DNA from: Antitrichia curtipendula
Taxonomy: Eukaryota > Streptophyta > Bryopsida > Hypnales > Leucodontaceae
Assembly (NCBI GenBank): GCA_951230915.1
Contig: OX579635.1
Location: 2,790,001-2,854,000 of the forward strand
Length of the DNA stretch: 64,000 nucleotides
Direction: 5' to 3'
Position numbers and translations under genes: made by a program. Positions 48,401 through 58,650 of the stretch are shown here, piece by piece. Positions within the stretch are counted from its first letter, which is position 1. Each line of letters begins with the position of its first letter. Below the pieces are notes generated by a model. That model did not search any database. It saw only the letters and a program-made list of their open reading frames with translations, and was not told where the DNA came from.

Positions 48401-51400
48401 TTTAAAAAATAATTATTTTTCTAAAGCCCTTTTCGCCAGGTTTAATGTTTTGGTGCAATCTGGCCCATTTTCGCCAGAAAAAGAAGGGCTGAATCCAACT
48501 ATTCATCAAGCTTTTAATCTAGATTTTGAAAGACTTCTAAATCACTAAATTAGGTGATAAAATTATAATTATAAATAAGTTGGGGATGTTAAGGGACTTT
48601 ATTAGTTTTATTTAACTTGTCATGAAATGTCACTTTCATTAGCCCATGTTTCAATTTCTATTTTAATTTTAATTCAACAAATATTCCCTTAGAAATTGCA
48701 ACCGCAATTAGGCTTACCCCAATTGCAATTGTACACCCCTTAAAAAAAAGCATATATAATCCACGAAAATCAAGGCAAGTGTACCTTTGCTACTTGAAGT
48801 TGTGGTACCTACGCAATGAAAGTGCAAAGATCTTGTAACAAGGAAGAAAAGGGAGCTAATGAAAAACAATATCTTTTACAATACTGATAGTAAGACCAAG
48901 AGCCATGCCAAAACTTCAAAATTGAAGTTAAAGAGACTAAGAAAAGGCAACACAAGGAATCTATGAGGATAGAAAAAAAAGAAAAAAAAAGCATAAAAAA
49001 ACTTGTACAAGAGCAAAATCAAGAACCATGCCAAAACTTAGGAATAAGAAACAAGAAATAGAATTAGAAATTTATTTCTACTATTATTTTTATGTCTTAA
49101 ATCCTTTAACCACGGATTACAATCAATCTTTAAATTTTTTTTCTTTGTTTCAATTGTATTATAAACTAATGATATGTCACATTATAAATTTATAAAGTCA
49201 AGGCTATGTGTTTTCTATTTATATATTACATTTTTCAAGACTTGAAAGAAAGCTAGCCAATTTTGATGAATTGTTGAAGATTTTTCCTACATGGGTAAAA
49301 TATTCAATCCAATTACAAAATGTGCTAGACAATTTCAAAATTTTACAAAATGATACAAAAAAATTCTCTATCTTTGTTATATTGTCAAAGTATCCCTTCA
49401 ACGTGGTGAAATTTTTCTTTATAAATTTTTTACCATACTTTTCAATGCGTCATTACTATGGTATAAAAATGCCTTAAGAAAATTGAAATTGGAATAAAGT
49501 TCATAAAAATAAAAACTTATATTTAAAAATTAAATGAAACAATGGATATAGTTTTAACCCTTTATGTACTAAGAATTCATGGTTTTTAGTTGCAGATTTT
49601 GATTAATTATATTATAGAAAATATAATAGAAATAGAAAATTTTATTATATCATTAGCTTAAATGAAGAACATTGTATACATTGGTTCAAATACACAATTA
49701 TTTAAGTTTAAAGAAATCTCCATATAAACTCTTCAACATTGCTTAAAAAAACGTGAGACCCAATTTGGGCTTCTTAGACACTAAAGGGTTAATAGTATGA
49801 CTAAGATTAAAGAAGATGGAGCTCCAAAAATACTAAAGTAGGGAGATTTAAAGTCAAATACTTATGCTAAAGTGTGTCCTAGTGAATTTAGATAATAAGT
49901 TGATATTTATTGCATAATATTTTACTCTAGGACATTGAAAAAGGAATACAAATTTGAAAAATCTATCAATAACTTTGACATGTAATAATTATACTTATTG
50001 GATAATAGAACATCTAAATGTTGTTCCTAGATTTTACACAAGTTCAATTGTAATATGCCTAGAGAATGTGTATGATATTATATATCAATCTATAATAATT
50101 TGATGATCCAACATTATATATTTATAATATAATGATACAATAATATATTGTTTATCAAATAAATTTTCTATTTTTAAAAATAATATATGAATATTTAGTC
50201 CAATCATTGTATTATTATCTATTCAATGTTATTAATATTAATAATTAAGTGCGCTATACAATTATGTTTAATGTATTATATTAGTTAATGTATTCCTAGT
50301 TTTATTCAAGTTGATTTTGTTACCTACTTTGGCTTGTTGGAGTGTGGATATAAAATGACCAATTTGATTGATGACATTATGAATTATATAATTCAAATTG
50401 GGCTAAATTTATCTTTATTAGAATTAGTCAAGAAGATTGTATGTATTGGTCAAAGAGTAAAGTGAGATGAAGAAAAGAATATTCCATATGAACCTTTCAA
50501 GACTGCTAAAATTTTTAACTCAATATGGTCCTACTACTTGATCCTTTAGGGTTTAATTATAATTGGTATACCGTATGTTGATGAGTTTATGAAAGTGCCC
50601 AAATTCGCCATCAATCTTCTTTGCTATGTATAGATGAACCATTATTTTATAATTTTATAAATCAACCACTTGATGATTTCTTTCAAAAATATTTTGTCCA
50701 AGCTGGGGTTGTTCTTCGTTGTTAGCATGAATCATATAGAAACCAACCACTTCATGATTTCTCTCAAAAATACTTTGAGGGATTTGAAAAGATATAGAAA
50801 AGTTTCAAAAGTTTCTATTGCCTAGATTGTAAGTTATTAGCATTTGAAGTGACAAAATCCTTTTTTGGGCCTTGGGAAAATCGGGTGCAACAGCACTTCA
50901 CAAGATCATATTTGTATGAAAAAATGTCCATATTGGTGGTTTTCCTTTGGATTCATTCTTCAAGGCAAGTTGACTACGTGCTTGAAAATTTTTAGATCAT
51001 TTGGAATTGTATATCATATATGAGAAAAAAGAAAAAGTAGAAAGAAGTAGAGAATGATTCAAAATACTAAATTGATAAGAATTTAGTTATGGAATTGAAA
51101 AATGTCAATCCCAATGGTTATAATGTTGGAATAAACAATCTACATCCTATGATTTTATTTTTTTCGAAAATATTAAAAATAGAGTTAAATAAAGGACTTA
51201 AAAGTTTATTTTGGAGTAGAGATTTTTTATAACTACCCGCAAACAAAAAGTCTTCATGACTTTCATCTCATTAATAAAAATGGAATGATTAAAATCTTTT
51301 CACGTATATAAAAATCTAAAGAATCAATTTTAAAATCTTAATTTTTGTAAAAGTGATTTTTAAAGAATTTTAAGCTGCCCAAGTAGCCTGCACTAGAGTC

Positions 51401-51813
51401 TGCACTTAACAAAAAGTACATATTGTACAATAACTTTTTAACCATGTAGTCAAAAATTATGAAAATGATTGAAGATACTCCTCATGTACATGTTGTGTGA
51501 AAATTTCAAATAAATAAATAAAAATTCCATTTGTAGTAAGCTACCTAAAATTGCTATGTTGTTAAAAAAATACAATTTGGCCCTTAAGGGGTTAAAAATC
51601 CTTCAACAAAGTCAATTTTGTTGAGTTGGGATATTCCCTAACTTTGGTATCTTTCACTCTTGACCTTGGCTTCAAAACCCTTGAAAGACATTCCACTTTC
51701 TTATTTGATCAAACTTCATTAGTTTTCTATATTATAATGTTTCTTTTTAAAAAAATAAAAAATCTACATATAAATTAGAAATCATTTCCAATATTTAACT
51801 TCATTTTTCATAA
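48401..51813. other. AT-rich block of decayed repeats
   Basis: No gene is recognisable. The block holds the second 239-base TTAA MITE (49554-49792) and single TTAA-type ends, one at 50553-50556 (preceded by CCTTTAGGG) and one at 51592-51595 (preceded by CCCTTAAGGGG), for which I did not find partners. Confidence 0.55.
49554..49792. mobile_element. 239-bp TTAA-bordered MITE, copy B
   Basis: Same orientation, same length and nearly the same sequence as copy A at 32762-33000: the visible differences are a few bases near the left end, one T/G change in the middle and one A/G change near GTATACATTGG. The flanking DNA beyond the TTAA borders is unrelated, which defines the element ends and shows that the match is not a segmental duplication. 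Confidence 0.87.
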
Positions 51814-52735
51814 TTAACCCCTAAAGGCCCGTTTGTCTCCTCAGGGGACAATTTGGGTCCGGGTAGGTTCCTGTGACCTCAATTTGTAGAGAAATCTTTT
51901 GGGATTTTTTGAGGTTGTGCAGTTCTGCGAGAGCTTTGTGGATATATAATTTTTATTTCAATTGGTGCCCGAGAGAAAAAGCTATGCCAAAAATAGAGTT
52001 TGGCGGGCAGCACAAAAAAATCACAGAAAGTCAAAATAAATTTCTTAAATATTTTTTCAAAATCTATGTCTTTTTGTCTACATTTGAAGCTTTGATTCAT
52101 TCTATTTGGACTAATAATGAAAAAGTTATGGACAATCTTAGTTTTTCGGGCAATCTAAGAATCTTCTTGAAAAAATAACTTTTAGGATTCATTTTTGAGT
52201 GCAATTTTTTCAATTTTCAGAAAAAAATTGTTAGACAAGGTTGAATTTGCTTGCTAGAACAATCTCACCGTTGGAATTATGGTATTTTAATTTTGTCTTA
52301 GAGCTATTAACAATTTAGTTATTCCTTCAATCTTGAACCTACTTCTACTTAACAATTTTTTAATGAATAAAAATTTAGTGTTTTTTTCTTGAATTTTTTT
52401 TCCTAGATTCTCAACTGAAGTATTCAACATATAAAATTAGAAAATCAAAATCAACAATACAAAAAATTTAAGTTAAATAGGTTCAAAGCCCAAAAACCTA
52501 GTCAAGCAAGGTGCAAAAAAACTTGTTTTCTTCACTTTGAATGCAAATATCTTGCAATCTATTTGGTCAAAGTTTCTGAAATTTCTTGCACACATTCTCA
52601 TACTAGTCTAGTATAAGATCCTACAGTTAGATATGCAAAAAAAAAAAACTTTTATAATATTTTGCTCTTTGCAATAGAACTGGCAGTTTTGAGTGTGTTT
52701 TGATGGAGAAAAGGCCTCGGGACTTTAGGGATTAA
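51814..52735. mobile_element. TTAA-bordered non-autonomous DNA transposon (922 bp)
   Basis: The left end reads TTAACCCCTAAAGGCCCG and the right end, in reverse complement, TTAATCCCTAAAGTCCCG. Both borders are TTAA. The interior has a 101-codon frame (51873-52178) with no transposase motif. Its right half matches the element at 10036-10964 in the same orientation (GCAAATATCTTGCAATCTAT region and TTTGCTCTTTGCAATAGAA). Confidence 0.72.
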
Positions 52736-53019
52736 CAAGATGTATGGGCCCTAAAGAATCTCCTTCAAAAACAATATTATGCATCTACATCAAATAACTT
52801 GTTCTCACAACATGTAGATGGGGATTGTGCTTAGGAATTGAGTAATATTGTTTGTAAAGCACAAGGATCACTAACATCTATCTATTGTAACCACATGCAT
52901 TGTTCAAAGAGTATTCAAATGGAGGATATCACTTCCTTGGAATACTTTCAGAGGTATATTTTTGGTATATTATAGAATATCCTAATTAGATTCTCAATTT
53001 TTTTTTTTTTGCATAACAG

Positions 53020-53174
53020 TTTCTGAAGCTGAGCTAAACAGAGCACAAGATCCGAACGTAGTCCAGTTTCAGAAAATTCCATTCTGTCACCCTCTCTTCC
53101 TCCCTGAGCATTGGAAGCAACAGCATGTCCATCGCCAACAGCATGTCCATCGCCAAAGTCATGCGCGCATATGA
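53020..53174 (+). pseudogene. Possible orphan exon fragment
   Basis: A 13-base T tract ending in GCATAACAG (a strong 3' splice-site shape) is followed by a frame open for 50 codons to TGA at 53172-53174, in a patch with gene-like composition. The product contains VQFQKIPFCHPLFLPEHW and then a duplicated QQHVHR unit, produced by an 18-base tandem repeat (53118-53153). I do not recognise the family and see no matching neighbouring exon. It may be a captured or decayed exon, or chance. Confidence 0.22.
53118..53153. repeat. 18-bp tandem duplication
   Basis: CAACAGCATGTCCATCGC occurs twice in direct succession. It keeps the frame of the possible exon remnant around it. Confidence 0.85.
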
Positions 53175-55409
53175 TTCAATAATGTTTCACTCCGGATGCT
53201 TAATAGAATGTCGTGTGCGCTGTTTGGTTGAGCAGAGTTCCGGACTCATGAAGCTCTATTGTTCGCCCTTCATGCACATTGTTAGCATGTCTACTTAATT
53301 ACCACATGTTGTTTTGCTTGAACTTCCATCTCAATGTTCCCAATCAAAACTTTCCGCTTGGGCTTTGAGTTATGTAACCTTAACCCTAAATAAATAGGTG
53401 CATTCTTCATTTTTCCAATTTCTCTGATAGTCAATCATCAAGCACTTTTCCTCCTCCACAGCATTTCAAGGTTAATGTAACCCCAAGTATGTCAGTCGGA
53501 GACTAATGACACATCCGTTTTAGAACTAGTGCATTTATAGTGCGCGCACTTGTTTGTTGAACTATTACTGATTCAGTAGTTGCTGCTCTTTAAATTCAGG
53601 GTTGTGATGCGCTAACCAGTTCTATATGATTGTGCATAGTTACTGTATTTGCTTATGAACCAATGCAACTGCTGCAACAACACCGCCCGCTAAGAGACCA
53701 TATTTATCAGTGTTTGCCCCTACAACACATACATCTTTGAAAAACACACTTTTCCATGTCCACCAAAAGATATTGGCATGAGATCACTCCAAAATATCTA
53801 TAGCTGAATCTGAACAATAAAGCCTAATAAACATGATTGTATTTAAAAACACATCTATTGGAATGACACATGTATTTGCAAAGCCATGTCTATCGCTTAG
53901 TAGAAGGTTGATGCCAATAGTTTTGTCTCTAGTAAGCCTATGGTGTCCAAGAAAATATTAAAATGCTCTTGAAATTTGATCCTTTAAATTCATGGATCTG
54001 CAAATTTGCAATCCACCATTAGGAAATCAGCAAGCTCCACAAACAATATAAAATTCAAATGTAGTAAAGTGAACATTTTCAAAGTCCCATGTAGGCACTG
54101 TGATGGAAATCCCCTACAAGAATTTCCTTTTTTCCTTTTTTTTTGTACACAAGGAAAGTGGCCGTCACGAGGAAATGTGAGACAAGAAATTCTATTGAAG
54201 GGGGAATTTGTGCATTTTTCAATGTTTTTTGAAGATGTCTCCAACCCCAAATCAACTCAATTTATGAAATTTTAGATTCTAGAATGTAGATTTTTGCCTC
54301 TAAAATCTAAATTTAATATAGATTTTAATGCACATAATCAAAACAATTTGTACATTTTGGAATCTCATATCTAACTAATATGTAGATTTTAAATTTCTAG
54401 TCTCATTGATTTTTACATTTCAGAATTTTGATTAAAACTATTTTTTAGATTTCAAAGTACTGGTAATATATGCATTCATTTGTTTAAACATTTTATAATT
54501 TTATATATTATAAAAAAATTTAGGTTTCTAAATATATAAATTTTAGAAATATTTGATTTTTGTAAATAGAATTCATTGTCATGAAGATTGACAACTTACA
54601 AGTCTTATGTGTCCAACCTCATGGTACCTTTGACAATCGATATGGGACAATTGCATCTTCTAAAATCTAGCAAATATTAGGTGGAAACAACATTGAAATG
54701 TAAGATGTGTCAATGTGTTGTAAAATCTACCAAGTTGGAATGCACACGGGAGATTTGGGGAGAGTTTATGAAAATTCCCACAAAGAAAACCCACTTGATT
54801 TTCTTCTACATAGAATTTCTTTGAAGGTCCCCTAAAATGACATTAGAGCAAATGGAAACATAGAAACTAGCAAAAACTAGCTGGGACAAGTTACAAAATC
54901 TCCAAATCAGTCACATGGAATTCTAATCAAGTCAATTGTGTAGGTGCTCCTTCTTAATGTAAGTGATCCTCTAAACGATGTGCCAAATTGAGGAATCAAA
55001 TTGTGGTGAATAACATTTGTACAAATTGGGTGGGTGCTTGCTCTCATAGATATGGCAATAGATCCACATCCGGAAATAAATTTCCTCATTATTTCAATTG
55101 AAGTACACACTACCATCTACTCATCTTTCACATCTCCTCCAAACCTCCAAGGTTTTTTCATTTGCACTAAACTCTAATTTTCTCCATTACACTGGTGCTA
55201 TTATGGAATACAATTCTGACTCACATGAGAAGTGTAGTCAATAGCTTCCTCAGCACCTGCATCCTTCACTTTCTCCATACTCCTCAACAACAATGTCAAA
55301 TCCTTAGAAGCACATGACTTCTATAGCCACAAATCATAATAAGATGGATGTTACATATAAAATGTAGAATACGGTTATTCTCAAAGTCAACACTGTTTTG
55401 GATTTGTGA

Positions 55410-55995
55410 TTAACCCCTGAAGGACCAAGGCCTTTTTCTTGTCAAAAACACTCAAAACTATCATTTCTATAACAAAGAGTAGAATTTTTTGAAAAGGAAT
55501 TTCTTTTTTTTTGCACATCTAATTGTAGGATCTTACACTCAACTAGTATGAGATTGCATGGAAGAAATTTCAGAATTTTTTTGTTTAAAGTGAAAAAAAT
55601 AAGTTTTTCAGCATATTGCGGAACTAGATTATTTGACTTTTTTCAGAAAGATGCTCTAGCTACCCAAAATACAAGATTGTCCATAACTTTCTCATAACAA
55701 ATCCAAATGGAATGAATAAACGCTTTCCCTTTAGACAAAAATATAATCTATGAGGGAAAAAAATCAAAATCTCAAAAATTTAAATTTTGAAATTCTTTTG
55801 CTACCCCCTTTCCCTTGTTTTGAGCTTCTTTGCACATAACTTTTGTTTGTAGGCAATATATATATATTCGTGTAAAGCTAATCAATTTTTCTATCTTAAG
55901 AAAAATTAAAAAAATCATGAAAAATATTCAACCTGCAAGTATCTGCCCCAAATCCCATTTGTCCCCCAAAGTAACAATGGTCCTTTAGGAGTTAA
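55410..55995. mobile_element. TTAA-bordered non-autonomous DNA transposon (586 bp)
   Basis: The left end reads TTAACCCCTGAAGGACCA and the right end, in reverse complement, TTAACTCCTAAAGGACCA. Both borders are TTAA. Its left part is the inverse of the right parts of the elements at 10036-10964 and 51814-52735, so it is a shorter family member in the opposite orientation. No coding capacity. Confidence 0.72.
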
Positions 55996-56264
55996 ACCAA
56001 CCAAAAAAGGATTGCCTAATACCTTCACACAAACATTTTTCATTAGACGTTTCACTTCTACTTCTTCATTAAAACAAAGTCAACACCTATCACCACATTG
56101 AATGAAGTTTAGAATAATTCTAATTGAGAGACAGAGGTGGGATAACAAAAGTTGCAGCATGTCTAACAAAAGATCTCAAAATCCTATTTCCAGGGCATCA
56201 TTTTGCATATTCATAACCCACTGCTGCTAGAATAGAGTTATTCCAAAGTCAACACCGTCACAGA
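55996..56264. other. AT-rich spacer
   Basis: Nothing recognisable lies between the TTAA-bordered element and the start of the 83-base tandem array. Confidence 0.5.
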
Positions 56265-57790
56265 TTCGTAACGGAAATGTGCTTGTTTATTTGAGAAATT
56301 TGATGAAGAGAATGACTGTACTGCAATTTGCAAACCCTAATTTCACAAATAAACGCTGAAAAGCGCTTGCTTGTTAAAATTTTTTTAAGGTTGCAATGAC
56401 TTCACTGCAATCTACAACCCTACAAATTCATGACGACTGCTTACAAAACTTGTTCAAGAAGTTTGAGGGTTACAACAACTTCACTGCAATTCACAACCCT
56501 AATTTCATGACAACCGGCATTGAAATTTCAATGGTTGCAAGAAACACTTGTCCTATTTCTTGTCCCCTTGCTCTTGGACAAGTGGATTTTGGCTGTAACT
56601 TTTGTATCGTATGTCCGTTTTCTATGAAATTTGAAGTGAAGGTACACATAAAAGTTTCAGAAATTTATTATTTTTTTTCAATTTTTCAAAATTTATTTAC
56701 TATTTTTAAACTGCCCCCGATTGGATGTCTACCTTGGCCATTTTAGGGGTTTTGAGTCCTATTTCCAATCCAAAAATACGAATTTGAAAGTGAAAATTGG
56801 GAGACAAGGAGTTATACGAAAGTTACACAAAACTATGAAGACATTTTCTAAAAATAGTAAAGTATCCACCTTCCACATGTACTCAAAGTGCACTACCTAT
56901 GTACACGTGCAAAGAACACAATTTTTATTTTCCAAAAATAAAAAATAGTGAAAAAGGAGAAACTACAAGTAAGGAAAAATGAATTTTTTTTTTTGAATTA
57001 TTTGAATTATTTTACTATTTTCTAAAAATAAACTCAAAAGTATCTATTTTCTTCTATTTTCCTAGGTCTCTTTTTTTGTGCATAACTTTTAGAGATAAAT
57101 TTTTCTAGACTTCAATTTTCACTTGTATATTTTTTTGAATGCTTTACAAATTATCCATATTTTATTGTATTTTTAAAAAATTTATTGCAAAAGGTCATAG
57201 TACTCCAGTACTACGGCCATTTTGGCCAGAAAACGGCAGGTGTTTCTTGCAACTATCCAAATGCGCTCACTTGTTTGAAAGTTTCGAAGAAGGAAATGAC
57301 TTCCGAGATGACTTCACTGCAATTTGCAAATCCTAGTAACTATTACAAATAAATGTTGAAATGCACTTGCTTATTAAAGAAATTTGAACATTGCAACAAC
57401 TTTGCTATAATCTACAACCCTACAAATTTATGACAACCACTCATAAACGCATGCTTGTTCAAGAAATTCGAAGTTTACAACAACTTCATTGCAATTCGCA
57501 ACCCTAATTTCACAACAACTATTGAAATGCGCTTGCTTGTTTGAGAAATTCGAAGATATCAAGGACTTCATTGCAATTTACAACCCTCATTTCATGACTA
57601 CATGTTGAAAAACGCTCTCTTGTTGTAGAAATTAGAAACTTGCAACCACTTCACTATAATTCACAAACCTAATAACTTTACTGAAGTGTTGAAATACACA
57701 TTGTTAAAGATTTTCAAAGATTGCAATACCTTGCCAACAAATTGCTACCCTAAATTCCCAACGACTGTTGAAATGCCCTTCGTTGTTTGT
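56265..57790. repeat. Degenerate 83-bp tandem array, interrupted by an insertion
   Basis: A unit carrying the order AACTTCACTGCAATTYACAAC, CCTAATTTCATGAC, TTGAAATGCGCTTGCTTGTT and AGAAATTCGAAG recurs at about 56316, 56400, 56479, then 57312, 57400, 57484, 57566, 57649 and 57730. Spacings are 79-88 bases. The two halves are separated by a 720-base insertion (56534-57253). Units differ at many positions, so the array is old. The array is not obviously coding. Confidence 0.8.
56534..57253. mobile_element. 720-bp element inserted in the 83-bp array
   Basis: Its ends are inverse copies: the left begins GTTGCAAGAAACACTTGTCC and the right, in reverse complement, GTTGCAAGAAACACCTGCCG. The insertion point falls inside an array unit. 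The interior is AT-rich; the 116-codon frame crossing its left border (56396-56746) mixes array and element sequence and is not a gene. Confidence 0.65.
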
Positions 57791-58650
57791 TCGATAAAAC
57801 CTTGGCGCCGAATTTTGCCGGCATTCCCAACATTTGTTCCCTAACACCAAAGTTTTCTTTTAAAAAGACGTATGTGTCTCTCAAAGAGCTCTGTAAAAAT
57901 ATTAAAATGAAATTTATATGATTTTTTAAAATAAATTCTAAATAAAAATTATAATATTATAAAATTTCTTTAAAATAGTTTACAATTTTAAGCAAAATTG
58001 GAGATGATAGTAATAAACATCATAATGTAAATAGTGTACTTCTTGAACTCATACAAAAAGAAATTTGATAGAAAATTCAATATTGTTGTATTTTAAGCTT
58101 TCAGGATGCTACCTTCAACATGTCACTAAAACTACAACCTTAAAATTTTTGGAAAAAATAAAAAGAATGAAAGTAGACTATTGGAACTACATTTCTAGAT
58201 AGTGCTTCAAGACAAAATCTAGAACTATGTAAAATTCAAGTTTGGCCTAAACACTTTGTCCCTTGTACAAATTTTTTTTTTAGGATTAATTCTATACTTG
58301 CCCTAATTCTTAGAGTGTTGTGTAGATTTGGATTACAATTCTTGGTTACGGAATAGCACAAATTTAACAAAATTGATGTTGCAAAAAATAATATCAACAT
58401 CAATTCCATTCAAGTGGTGTGATTCCAAATTTCCAATGCCAAAAATTATGACTTCTATGTACATATATAAAGGTCTAAAATCTAAGATAATTGTGGATTT
58501 ATGGATTTATAGAAACGTGCCAAAGCATTCAAGTACCGCCAATTTAATGAAATTGACTAGTTTATCATGCGGGGCAAATTTCTAATTTCTAGCTCTGACT
58601 AAAGTCTCCTGAGGGCGACGCAGTCTCTCCAAAAGATGGTGTTGAGAGTT
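57791..58650. other. AT-rich intergenic DNA
   Basis: No gene is recognisable. An 85-codon frame at 58328-58585 has no known motif. Confidence 0.5.

Larger units (their letters stand above)
52736..55409. other. Mixed AT-rich DNA with a possible exon remnant
   Basis: A more balanced patch at about 53.0-53.7 kb contains a possible orphan exon (listed separately). The rest is AT-rich; an 89-codon frame at 54006-54275 and a minus-strand frame at 54907-55116 lack known motifs. Confidence 0.45.

Noticed and set aside
56396..56746. 116-codon frame across the 83-base array
   Set aside because: It runs from array units into the inserted element and has no domain; the repeat explains its openness only in part by chance.
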